Origin: Verrucomicrobiota bacterium
Lineage (GTDB): Bacteria > Verrucomicrobiota > Kiritimatiellia > RFP12 > UBA1067
Direction: 5' to 3'
DNA: 56,663 nt
Assembly: GCA_022704145.1 (NCBI GenBank)
Contig: JAKJGY010000006.1
Span: 1 to 56,663, forward strand
The notes beneath the pieces were generated by a model that saw only the letters and a list, made by a program, of their open reading frames with translations, ran no database searches and was not told the origin of the DNA. Positions 13,976 to 23,098 of this stretch are shown piece by piece; position 1 is the first letter of the stretch; each line of letters starts with the position of its first letter. Made by a program: the position numbers and the translations under genes.

Positions 13976-14373
13976 GACTCTGCGAAGAATGGGCAAAGGA
14001 AGCCGGTTTAATTGTTGATGACGCAATTGCACGTTCTGGTTTCTGGGAGTCAATGTTTGGCCAGGCGGGGCGTAATGTGGATCAGGATCGCCGCTACATT
14101 GACACAGAGAAGTTGAACACGATCGATCTCCAACATGTCACAAGTGCGGCTATCGGTCCGCCTGGATCGCCAACCGTCGGCGGATTGATGGTGGAGATCA
14201 ATCAGATGATTCACGACCAAGATTCAGCTTTCAAGGCAGAGGATATTATCTCGAACGTTCTTGGCGGTTGGGCTAGAGACAAGGCAATGAAGAGGAACAC
14301 CTCCATTGGTGCGCAGGTTGAAATTATCCTGAAGAACGCTAGGCCGAAAGGACCGCCGTATGGCTTCGATTAG
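13081..14373 (+). pseudogene. Displaced (orphan) RHS core with a second toxin tip
   Basis: The frame repeats the last ~300 residues of the full-length RHS core, then after DPLG carries a different ~130-residue tip (beginning LCEEWAKEAGLIVDDAI, ending PKGPPYGFD). I do not recognise the tip. The frame extends upstream to an ATG at 12973 inside the preceding gene, but that start has no Shine-Dalgarno and its added residues are not RHS-like. The first Met within the core is at 13099. There is no signal peptide, N-terminal shell or promoter of its own. This matches the known pattern of displaced RHS C-terminal cassettes, spare tips that can be swapped onto the full gene by recombination. It could be silent, or translated as a cytoplasmic fragment. 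The frame itself is intact, so calling it a pseudogene refers to the missing N-terminus. Confidence 0.8.
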
Positions 14374-14779
14374 GCTAATAGCCAGATGGGTTTTGCTTCT
14401 TGTATCGATAGCCTTCGTCATCCCGGTTCCAAGTGACGCTAAAGAGCCGGTGGAGTCGGGAAGCATCCTAATTGTCATCTTGATGTTACTGCTTGCATTG
14501 GACATGTTACTCCTCATCCTTCAGGTGCCTCGAAAACGGGTTCAATTGCTTCTTGAATTCGGTCTTTATCCAGCATTCATTGCACTGTTGCTCTTTAAGC
14601 TAATCACAAGCACCGCAGTATCTTCGTTGATGAGTCATGAGGTTAGAGCACTTGGGGCACGTACGCCTTTGTTACTACTCTTTGCCGCCATTTGCTGCTC
14701 AATCGTTGCCTCTACCTTTATAGTCCTACTTGATGCCAAGAACTCATATCAGGGCAAGAATGCCTCTCATCCCGATTAG
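14360..14779 (+). CDS. Candidate immunity protein for the orphan tip, four-helix membrane protein
   Basis: 139 residues; the ATG at 14360 overlaps the end of the orphan RHS frame by 14 bases. Four hydrophobic segments are visible at about residues 8-24, 35-55, 63-83 and 103-124, with short loops and no catalytic motif. The DNA is less GC-rich than the chromosomal background. I do not recognise the family. Location immediately after a toxin tip and overlap with it suggest an inner-membrane immunity protein for that tip. If so, the target may lie in the envelope or the toxin may enter by a membrane step. A generic small membrane protein carried along with the cassette is the alternative. Confidence 0.55.
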   Translation: MASIRLIARWVLLLVSIAFVIPVPSDAKEPVESGSILIVILMLLLALDMLLLILQVPRKRVQLLLEFGLYPAFIALLLFKLITSTAVSSLMSHEVRALGARTPLLLLFAAICCSIVASTFIVLLDAKNSYQGKNASHPD

Positions 14780-14834
14780 TCCGGCCTTACGCTCCGGGGT
14801 GCGCCCGCCCGTTAGTCAGCAAGGACTTGTCCTC

Positions 14835-14853
14835 CGTCAGCAACGCGGCCTTG
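14835..14853 (+). repeat. 19-base remnant of the RHS gene
   Basis: These 19 bases are identical to 11160-11178 of the full-length RHS gene, which lies just upstream of where the duplication begins. Neighbouring bases do not match. The surrounding 14780-14952 gap has no gene and no convincing terminator. Confidence 0.6.
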
Positions 14854-14952
14854 TCACCGCATGCCAAGCTGTGGCCCAGCCGCTTTCATGCCGCACACCG
14901 TCAACAGGTCTATTTGCACTCGGAGGCGCCGTCATCAGATGCCGAACTCGGG

Positions 14953-17552
14953 CTAGCGTCTGCACCTGAAGAGGGCGACGCCGGCGGCCCACAGCTCGCG
15001 CCTGGAAGGGTTATAGCGCAGCACCAGCGGCTTGCGGTAGGGCAGGTCGGCGGTGATCTCCTGCCAGGTGGCGCCGCTGTCGCGCGTCTCATACACCCCG
15101 CCCTGGGCCTGGTTGCTCCAGGTGGTGGCGGCGAACCACAGCCGAGCGGCGTCGGCCGGGTCGGTCTCAAGCGCGACGATGACACGCTCGCTGAACGGGA
15201 AGTCCGTCAGCTTGCGCCAGTTCCGGCCGCGGTCTGTGCTGCGCCAGAGGTTGTTGCCGGGGCAGTAGACCGTGCCGTCGGCGGCCACATGCACGTTGAA
15301 GGGCCAGGTCTCGTGCTTGAAGACGTGCTGCCACGAAGCGCCGCCGTCCTCGCTCCGGTAGAGGCCGCCCCCCTCACCGCAGGCCGCCCAGTAGAGGCGC
15401 TGGGAGTCGGTGGGGTCGACGGCGAGGCCGAAGAACATGCGCCTGCTGCCGGGCTGCGCGGCCAGGCGCGCCCAGGTGAGGCCGCCGTTAACGGACTTGA
15501 AGACGCCGCCGCCCGGATTGCCGTCCGAGGGGTCCCCGTCGATGCCCAGGTAGAGCGTCTGCGGGTCTTTCGGGTCCGCTGCCAGGGCGCGCGGGTAGCC
15601 TGTGCCCCACATGGTATTGGCGTGCGGGTTCTTGGCGGGAAGGCCGTCCGCGAACCATTTGAAGCTCTTGCCGCCGTCCGCGCTCACGACGACGCGGCCG
15701 GGCTTCTGGGCGTCCCACGGGCTGCACGTGCTGACGATCACGTCCGCGCCGTCGCGTTCGGACACCGCGAGGCGCCAATGGTGCCCGGCGATCTCGGTAT
15801 CGTACTGGAGCGGCCAGAGCGCGCGCCAGCGCGCGCCGTTGTCCTCGCTGACGAGCACGCCCTCGTCCATGGCGGCGGCGTAGACGCGCCCCTTATGGAA
15901 CCTCAGGTCGTAGATACAGGAGATGTCCGCACCCCGCACGCGTTCGGTCCAGGTGCGGCCGCCGTCGGCGCTGTGGCAGGGGCGCCAGTTGGCCGCGATG
16001 TAGAGTTCCTGGGGGTTGAGCGGGTTGATGGCCAGATTCTTCGGCGCGCTCAGGGCGGTGGTCTTGCCGTGCTCGTTCGCCAGGGTGGGGTTGGCCTCGG
16101 CGTCGGGGGTCAGCAGCGAGGCGTCCGTCCAGGTCGCGCCGCCGTCGGACGAGCGGTAGAAGCGCCCGTTCCAGTCGGCCGTGGCGATGAGGTACACGTC
16201 GTCCGGGCTGGCCGGGCTGACCGCCACCTCCACCGAAGAGAGGGTGCGGGGCAGGGCCTGCGAGAGGGAGCGCCAGGTCTCGCCCTTGTCCTCGGACTTC
16301 CAGACGCCGTCCTTGAAGAAGGTGGCGTAGATGACGTTCGGGTCGCCGGGGGCCACGGCCACGCTCGACGCCCGTTTGGGGGTCGGCAGCTCGCGCCAGG
16401 TCCGGCCCGCGTCACGGCTCATCACGAGGCCGGCGTCCTCGGTCGCGGCGAGCACGAGGCTGGGCTCCTTCTGCGCGACCGCCACGCAGGAGACATTGCC
16501 GCCCTGCGCGGCGCCGATCCGGAGGTTGCCGTAATGCTGCGGGCTCTTGCCTGGGCCGAACGTCCTGACGACCTGCTGGCGGGGCTCGTCGGCGAAGGCG
16601 AAAAAGAAACGTGTGAACGTGCCGACCGGCGCGGTGTCCATGAGCGGCCCGACGCACGAGAAGTCCATGCGAACGACCGAGCCCCAGTCGGGTGCGGCGC
16701 CCAGCGACTGGGCCGCGGCGGGGTTCTTCTTGGCGTACTCGGGGTCGAGGGCGAAGTCCTGCGCGCCGAGCACGACGTCGCCCCACCGGGTCTGCCGGAA
16801 GAGGTCGCGCAGGTTGCGGCTGCGGTAGGCGGCGCCGCGGTCGGTCTTAAGCGTCAGGAAGCAGTCCTGCGGCAGGGTGCCGTCGCCTTTAAACGAGAAG
16901 CCGAAGCCGGCGCAGCCGGCCGTCGCGCGTTCCTGCGGGAAGGCGAGCGGCAGCCAGAAGCCGCCGAACCAGTCCTGGCTGACTTTGCCGAACTGGACGT
17001 GGAGGGTCTCCGGCGACTCCTCTTCGGAGAGCTTGGCGTAGCTTGTCCGCCAGGTCTCGCCGCCGTCCTCGCTCTTGTAGACCTTGCCGGCCGGGCTGGC
17101 GGCGTACAGCACGCGGCCGTCGGACGGGTCGACGGCAAGGGCGCGGACGCTGCGTCCGCGTTCGCCGGTGATGCGCAGCTCGCGCTTGCCGGTGCCGGGC
17201 AGCAGGCGCCAGGTCGCGCCGCCGTCGGCACTTTTGCAGAGACCGCCTTCGGTGGCGGCGTAGACGGTGTCGGGCGCGGTGCGGTCCACCGCGAGCGAGT
17301 ACACGCCGTAATCGGCCAGCCCGCTGTTGGTCAGCCGCCACGTGCGGCCGTGGTCCTCGCTCTTGTAAACCCCGCAGACGTCGCCGCCCATATAGAGCAC
17401 GCCGTCGCGGGACGGGTGGAACACGGCCGCATGGTAGAAGCCGCCGCCGCCCCAGCCGGCCCACTCCCAGTGCGGGAGTTCGGCGCGGGCGTGGGCGACG
17501 GCGAGCAGGGCCAGCGCCTTGAGGAGGCGGCGGGGCGAAAAGGGCATGGCGG

Positions 17553-17556
<4 letters not shown>
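14953..17556 (-). CDS. Secreted GH74-like / Asp-box beta-propeller protein
   Basis: 867 residues with a signal peptide (MTAMPFSPRRLLKALALLAV..., cleavage near ARA). The mature N-terminus (WGGGGFYHAAVFHPSRDGVLYMGGD) matches the opening of GH74 xyloglucanases. At least twelve Asp-box motifs of the form SxDxGxTW follow (YKSEDHGRTW, CKSADGGATW, WKSEDKGETW, YRSEDGGASW and others), which implies two beta-propellers. An extra segment of about 150 residues without Asp boxes lies around residues 195-340. GH74 enzymes cut beta-glucan backbones such as xyloglucan. A sialidase-like or sortilin-like binding propeller is the alternative, so substrate is open. The start ATG overlaps the hflX stop as ATGA (17553-17556); ATG 17547 is a second option. 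It is the last gene of the bamD-like/lptE/hflX unit. Confidence 0.82.
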
Positions 17557-18679
<1,123 letters not shown>

Positions 18680-18683
<4 letters not shown>

Positions 18684-19204
18684 GGTTGGGCGGGCCACTG
18701 GGCCAGCACGGCGTCGGCGATGGCGCGCGACAGCTCTTTGGCGATGCGCGGATAGGCGTCCTGGAGGCCGGTGAGCATGTCGCCGTGCGTCAGGAACGTG
18801 GTGTTGGCCTTGATGGGCATGTCGTCGATCAGGAGTTTGCCGGTGCTGCGCTCGATGAGCGTGATGCGGGCGACGAGCCCGTAGCGGTACTCCGAGGTGT
18901 GCGAGCCGCTGTTGCGGTCGATGTTGAGGGACTGCATGTCGGTTTTGTCCAGCTTGCCGAGCAGCTTGAAGGAGGCGTTGTCGAGGCCGCTGATCTTGAA
19001 GGTGCCTTCGCGCTGGAACTCGCGCAGCACATACTGGGTCACGACGGCGTCGATTTCGGGGAAGCCCGACTCGTTCTCGAAGACGGGGACCGCGATGGAG
19101 CGCAGCTCTTCGGGCACACGCGACGTGAAGCGGTACGAGGCGCAGCCGGCGATCAGCGAGGCGGCCGCGGCGGCGGCGAGGATGAGCGGGCGGTAGGTAC
19201 GCAT
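18680..19204 (-). CDS. lptE: LPS-assembly lipoprotein LptE-like
   Basis: 174 residues. The signal peptide ends in the lipobox LIAGC, so the mature protein should be lipidated at Cys20 or so and anchored in the outer membrane. The body has the LptE pattern: a segment LRSIAVPVFENESGFPEID, predicted alternating strands, and a C-terminal helix rich in Ala (SRAIADAVLAQW). LptE plugs the LptD barrel that inserts lipopolysaccharide into the outer leaflet. The start ATG 19204 has AAGGAG eight or so bases upstream; the longer open frame upstream is not used. It lies 52 bases after the BamD-like gene and overlaps hflX by four bases. Assignment rests on lipobox, size and the AVPVFxN segment. Confidence 0.8.
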
Positions 19205-19256
19205 GGGGGATCTCCTTGTTGAGGCTGGATGGTCAGACGTTACGGGTACGGCACCC

Positions 19257-20294
19257 TCACTGGCGGGGCGGCGCGCCGGCCTCGAGTTCAGCGAGCCGCG
19301 CCCGGACCTCCGGGGCGTACTTCGACTCGGCGAACTCGGTGAGGAAACGGCGGTAGGCGGCTTTGGCGGACCCGGCGTTGCGCTGGCGCGTGTCATAGAA
19401 GACCGCCTGCCGATAATTCTGCTCGACCAGCAGGGCGGTCAGCTCGTTGAGCCAGGCCGTCATCTGCTCTTTCTGCGGGTGGGCGGGCGTCCGGCCGAGC
19501 GTCGCCTTGATGAAGCCGATCGCGTCGCGGCAGCGCGACTCGTTATAGCTGTAGCGCACGGACAGCTCATAGCGGCACTGGGCCGCGAGGTAACCTGCGG
19601 ACACGGCCTGCGGCGACTTGGGGAACCGGTTGAGCAGCCCGTCGTAGACCGAGACCGCCTCCTGGCGCTCGCCCGCCGAGACCCGGATGCCGCCGATCAC
19701 CAGCATGACTTCCGGCGCGATCGCCGAGCGCGGGGCGTTCCGCACGATGGTCTCGAAGCGCTCGCGGATCGGCTCCAGCCCGCTGAGCTTCCAGCCGAAC
19801 ATGCTGCGGTTGTTGTGCAGGAGGTGGTTGGCGATGCGGTACTGGCGGTCGAGGACCTCGTTGAACGGGCAGTGGCCCGCGTAATACGTGAGCAGATACT
19901 GGTACTCGTCGAACGCCCGCTCATATTTCTGGAGCGACTCCAGCAGGCGGGCGAGCGCGTACTGCGCCTCGGCGGCTTCGGGCGCGGTGGGCCACTCGCG
20001 CACCAGCGCCTCATAGCCCTTACGGGCGCTGCTCTTGGCGCCCGCAGCCTCCTTGGCGCGCGCGTACGCCAACTGCTTGTCGGGGGAGGCCGCGGAGGTC
20101 GAGAACCAGAACGAGGTCTTCTTCTGCGGCAGCCGCGTGTCGGTCTCGAACGACTCGAACCCGTCGAACGTGTCCGAGGCGTAACCGCGGTTCATCCCCG
20201 TCCCCGTGCGCGACGACTGGCCGTAGAGCGCGGCCGCAGCCGCCAGCAAGGACGCGACGATCGGCGCTGTCCGAAAGCGTATCACCGGTGCCAT
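19257..20294 (-). CDS. BamD-like periplasmic TPR protein
   Basis: 345 residues. An N-terminal hydrophobic signal (APIVASLLAAAAALYGQ) is followed by a low-complexity stretch and then several TPR-like helical pairs (for example ARKGYEALVREWPTAPEAAE and YEYLLTYYAGHCPFN-type repeats, then SAGERQEAVSVYDGLLNRFP). This resembles BamD/YfiO, which works with BamA in outer membrane protein assembly. Unlike classical BamD, I see no lipobox cysteine after the signal sequence, so a soluble periplasmic TPR protein of the CpoB/YbgF kind is an alternative. It is the first gene of the minus-strand envelope unit, divergent from serA. The ATG at 20294 has AAGGGAA about 8 bases upstream. Confidence 0.7.
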   Translation of the reverse strand: MAPVIRFRTAPIVASLLAAAAALYGQSSRTGTGMNRGYASDTFDGFESFETDTRLPQKKTSFWFSTSAASPDKQLAYARAKEAAGAKSSARKGYEALVREWPTAPEAAEAQYALARLLESLQKYERAFDEYQYLLTYYAGHCPFNEVLDRQYRIANHLLHNNRSMFGWKLSGLEPIRERFETIVRNAPRSAIAPEVMLVIGGIRVSAGERQEAVSVYDGLLNRFPKSPQAVSAGYLAAQCRYELSVRYSYNESRCRDAIGFIKATLGRTPAHPQKEQMTAWLNELTALLVEQNYRQAVFYDTRQRNAGSAKAAYRRFLTEFAESKYAPEVRARLAELEAGAPPRQ

Positions 20295-20340
20295 CTCCGA
20301 GTTCCCTTCCGCCGCCGCACGCCCCGCCGCGCAACCGCGC

Positions 20341-20369
20341 TTGATTCCCACCTCAGGCCGGGGTACACT
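20341..20369 (+). promoter_or_regulatory. Sigma70-type promoter for serA
   Basis: TTGATT (20341-20346) and TACACT (20364-20369) are exactly 17 bases apart in the 171-base divergent gap between the BamD-like gene and serA. I could not pick a convincing promoter for the minus-strand gene in the same gap. Confidence 0.55.
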
Positions 20370-20465
20370 GTCTCCGTGTTCGGAAGGGCGAGGCGGCCTG
20401 GCCGTCGGGCCCCTCCGGCATGCGACGTGTTTTGAGAGTAGCAAACTTAGGGAGCGTGTAGAAGC

Positions 20466-22043
20466 ATGAAAAAGGTTTTGATCCCGACCAAGTTGGACAC
20501 CGTGGCGGCCGAGCGGCTGCGGGCGCAGGGCGGCTACGAGGTGGTGCAGGACGCCAAGACGCCGCTGGAGGAGCAGGTCAAGGCGCACCCGGACACCTAT
20601 GCGCTGATCGTCCGCAGCGAGAAGGTGCCGGCCGCAATCATCGACGCGCTCCCCGGACTCAAGGTGGTGGTGCGCGCGGGCGCGGGCTTCGACACGATCG
20701 ACACGAAGCATGCCCGCAAGCGGGGCGTGGACGTGATGAACACCCCCGGAGCGAACGCCAACGCCGTGGCCGAGGAGGTGCTGGCCATGATGCTCGCCGA
20801 CGCGCGCCACATCGTCAAGGCCGACCTCACGACGCGCGCCGGGCAGTGGGAGAAGAAGGACTACATGGGCCGCGAGGTCACGGGCAAGACGGTCGGCATC
20901 GTCGGCCTGGGCAACATCGGGCGCCTGGTGGCCAAGCGCCTCAAGGGCTTCGACTGCCGCCTGCTGGCGTATGACCCGCTGGTGAACAGCGACCGCATGC
21001 GCGAGCTGGGCATCGAGTCGGCCTCGCTGGAGGAGATCTTCAAGCAGTGCGACTACGTCACGCTCCACATCCCGGGCGGGGACAGCACGCGCGGGCTGGT
21101 CGGCGCCAAGCTGCTCGGCCTGATGAGGAAGGGCGCGACGATCATCAACTGCGCCCGCTTCGGCATCGTGGACGAGGATGCGTTGCGCGCGGTCAAGGCC
21201 GAGAAGGGCCTGCGCTACCTGAACGACGTCTACGCCAAGGACGAGGCCGGCCCCAAGAGCATGACCGACATCGCCGACCTGATGCTGCCGCACCTCGGGG
21301 CGAACACGCACGAGGCCAACTTCGTGGCCGCGCAGCGTGCGGCCCAGGAGCTGATCGACCTCGACGAGAAGGGCGACATGAGCTGTATCGTCAACCGCGA
21401 CATCCCCGAGGGGCTTGAGCGCGCCTACTGCGAGCTGGCCTTCAACCTCGCCAGCCTCGTGCGGCAGCTCTCCGGCGCGCAGGCGCCGATCAAGATGCTC
21501 GAGACCAGCTTCTACGGCGCCCTGGCGCCGTTCGGCAAGTGGCTGACGGTCTCGATCCTCTCCGGGATCTGGCGCGACTTCGACCGGTATAACGACTACA
21601 AGGCCGCCGTCAAGTTCCTCAAGGAGATGGGCATCGAGCTGATCAACCGCGAGCCCTCCAGCGAGAAGGGCTACGGCAACTCGGTGACGATCGACCTGAC
21701 CGTCGAGCTGCCGAACCAGTCGCTCAAGAGCACCAGCGTGCGCGGCACGGTGACCGAGGGCGTGCAGACGGTGTCGCGCATTGACGAGTTCGACCGGCTG
21801 TACTTCGAGCCGAGCGGCGCGACGCTCTTCTGCCTGTACGACGACCGCCCCGGCGTGATCGCCTCGATCAGCCGCAAGCTGGCTGACGCCGGCATCAACA
21901 TCGAGGACATGCGCAACCCGCACAACACCAAGACGAGCCGCTCCCTGGCGATCATCAAGGTCAACCAGCCGGTCTCCGACGACCTGGTCAAGGTCATCCG
22001 GGCGGACATCGCGGCCCACGCCGCGGTCTGTACGGTGGTGTAG
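20466..22043 (+). CDS. serA: D-3-phosphoglycerate dehydrogenase
   Basis: 525 residues, the length of the long SerA type. It oxidises 3-phosphoglycerate to 3-phosphohydroxypyruvate, the first step of serine synthesis. The NAD-binding Rossmann motif GLGNIG is at 147-152. The catalytic Arg is R231 in NCARFGIVDE, where most homologues have GG instead of FG, and the catalytic His is H276 in LPHLGANTHEA. An intervening domain spans about 320-450. A C-terminal ACT domain (DDRPGVIASISRKLADAGIN) should bind serine for feedback control. The start ATG 20466 has AGGGAG 11 bases upstream. Its own promoter lies in the divergent gap. Confidence 0.96.
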   Translation: MKKVLIPTKLDTVAAERLRAQGGYEVVQDAKTPLEEQVKAHPDTYALIVRSEKVPAAIIDALPGLKVVVRAGAGFDTIDTKHARKRGVDVMNTPGANANAVAEEVLAMMLADARHIVKADLTTRAGQWEKKDYMGREVTGKTVGIVGLGNIGRLVAKRLKGFDCRLLAYDPLVNSDRMRELGIESASLEEIFKQCDYVTLHIPGGDSTRGLVGAKLLGLMRKGATIINCARFGIVDEDALRAVKAEKGLRYLNDVYAKDEAGPKSMTDIADLMLPHLGANTHEANFVAAQRAAQELIDLDEKGDMSCIVNRDIPEGLERAYCELAFNLASLVRQLSGAQAPIKMLETSFYGALAPFGKWLTVSILSGIWRDFDRYNDYKAAVKFLKEMGIELINREPSSEKGYGNSVTIDLTVELPNQSLKSTSVRGTVTEGVQTVSRIDEFDRLYFEPSGATLFCLYDDRPGVIASISRKLADAGINIEDMRNPHNTKTSRSLAIIKVNQPVSDDLVKVIRADIAAHAAVCTVV

Positions 22044-22057
22044 GCGCGGAGGTCTAT

Positions 22058-22960
22058 CTGAATAACAAGGGTGATAGGGGAGAGGACGTTGTCTGCGTCA
22101 CGGCGGCGATTCCGCCGGACGCGGTTGACGCGCTGTTCGAGATCATCGACGCGGACGGTTTCACGCCGACCTCCTGGCACGATGTGGAGACGGGCGTATG
22201 CCGCGTCGACCTCTTCCCTGACGATCCCTCCGGCTTGGAGCAGGCGCGGGCCGCGCTCCTCGCCGCCGCGGCGCTTCTCGGCGTCGCGGTCACCCCCGAC
22301 GTCGCGACGATCGCCAAGGCCGACTGGGCCGAGAGCTGGAAGCGCTTCTTCCACGTCGAGAAGGTCTCGGAGCGCGTCGTGGTGCGGCCCTCGTGGGAGC
22401 CGTACGAGGCCGGGCCGGGCGAGCGCGTGATCACGCTCGACCCGGGCCTGAGCTTCGGCACGGGCAAGCACGCCACCACCCAGGCGTGCCTGCGCTTCCT
22501 GGACGAGCTGGCGGCGGAGGACGCCGCCCGCTCGGTGCTCGACATGGGGTGCGGCTCGGGCATCCTCGCCATCGGCGCGCGGCTGCTGGGCTTCGCGGAC
22601 GTGCGCGGCTTCGACAACGACCCCGACTGCCTCGGTGTCGCGGAGGAGAACGCGGCGGCCAACGGGGTCTCGATCCCGTTCGAGACCGACGACCTCTCGC
22701 ACGCGCACGCTCCGGCCGACGTGGTGGTCGCGAACATTCTGGCGCCGGTGCTGGTCCGCTTCGCGGAGCAGATCGCGGCGTCGGTCGCGCCCGGCGGGCA
22801 GGCCCGGCTGATCCTCTCCGGCATCCTCGACGGGCAATACGCGGACGTGCGGGCGGCGTTCGAGGCGCGCGGGTTTGTCGAGGTGCGCAGCCTGCTGCTC
22901 GGGGAGTGGCGCAGCGGCCTGCTGCGGCGGGGCCCGTCCCATCCGGACACGGCACGCTGA
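22058..22960 (+). CDS. prmA: Ribosomal protein L11 methyltransferase PrmA, apparently with a CTG start
   Basis: Methylates ribosomal protein L11 using S-adenosylmethionine. The SAM-binding core is clear: LDPGLSFGTGKHATTQ, then LDMGCGSGILAIGA, and VVANILAPVL. The family's N-terminal domain is encoded from about 22091 (VCVTAAIPPDAVDALF, then DGFTPTSWHDVETG). The first ATG/GTG/TTG in this frame is the GTG at 22184, which would remove about 30 residues of that conserved domain. The best upstream start is CTG 22058, with GGAGG at 22048-22052 and a 5-base spacer, 14 bases after the serA stop; it gives a 300-residue protein. A sequencing error or a start inside serA would be alternatives. No in-frame ATG/GTG/TTG exists between 22043 and 22184. 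Function is certain; only the start is in doubt. Confidence 0.9.
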   Translation: MNNKGDRGEDVVCVTAAIPPDAVDALFEIIDADGFTPTSWHDVETGVCRVDLFPDDPSGLEQARAALLAAAALLGVAVTPDVATIAKADWAESWKRFFHVEKVSERVVVRPSWEPYEAGPGERVITLDPGLSFGTGKHATTQACLRFLDELAAEDAARSVLDMGCGSGILAIGARLLGFADVRGFDNDPDCLGVAEENAAANGVSIPFETDDLSHAHAPADVVVANILAPVLVRFAEQIAASVAPGGQARLILSGILDGQYADVRAAFEARGFVEVRSLLLGEWRSGLLRRGPSHPDTAR

Positions 22961-22999
22961 CCCCGCGCGGCTTCCGGACCTGAGCGACGGCAGCGGGAA

Positions 23000-23030
23000 G
23001 CGCCCCCGCGTTCGGAAAAAGCGGGGGCGC
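23000..23030 (+). terminator. Hairpin after prmA
   Basis: A perfect 10-pair stem (23000-23009 with 23021-23030) has an 11-base loop containing five A residues. No T-run follows, so it may be a pause or an imperfect terminator, or an RNA stability element. Confidence 0.55.
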
Positions 23031-23042
23031 GGCGGTCCGCGC

Positions 23043-23072
23043 TTGCGGCGGGGGCGGTCTAGGGCGTATACT
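23043..23072 (+). promoter_or_regulatory. Promoter for tolB-pal
   Basis: TTGCGG (23043-23048) and TATACT (23067-23072) have an 18-base spacer. The -10 box is strong for such a GC-rich region, and the tolB start follows 26 bases later. Confidence 0.55.
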
Positions 23073-23098
23073 CACGGCACATGTTGGGGAGCGTACTC

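Noticed and set aside
19257..22019. 920-residue minus-strand frame
   Set aside because: Its N-terminal half is antisense to serA; only the last 345 residues form the real TPR protein with a signal sequence.
23000..23030. Riboswitch upstream of tolB
   Set aside because: A single perfect hairpin followed by a promoter does not match any riboswitch I know; a terminator-like role is simpler.
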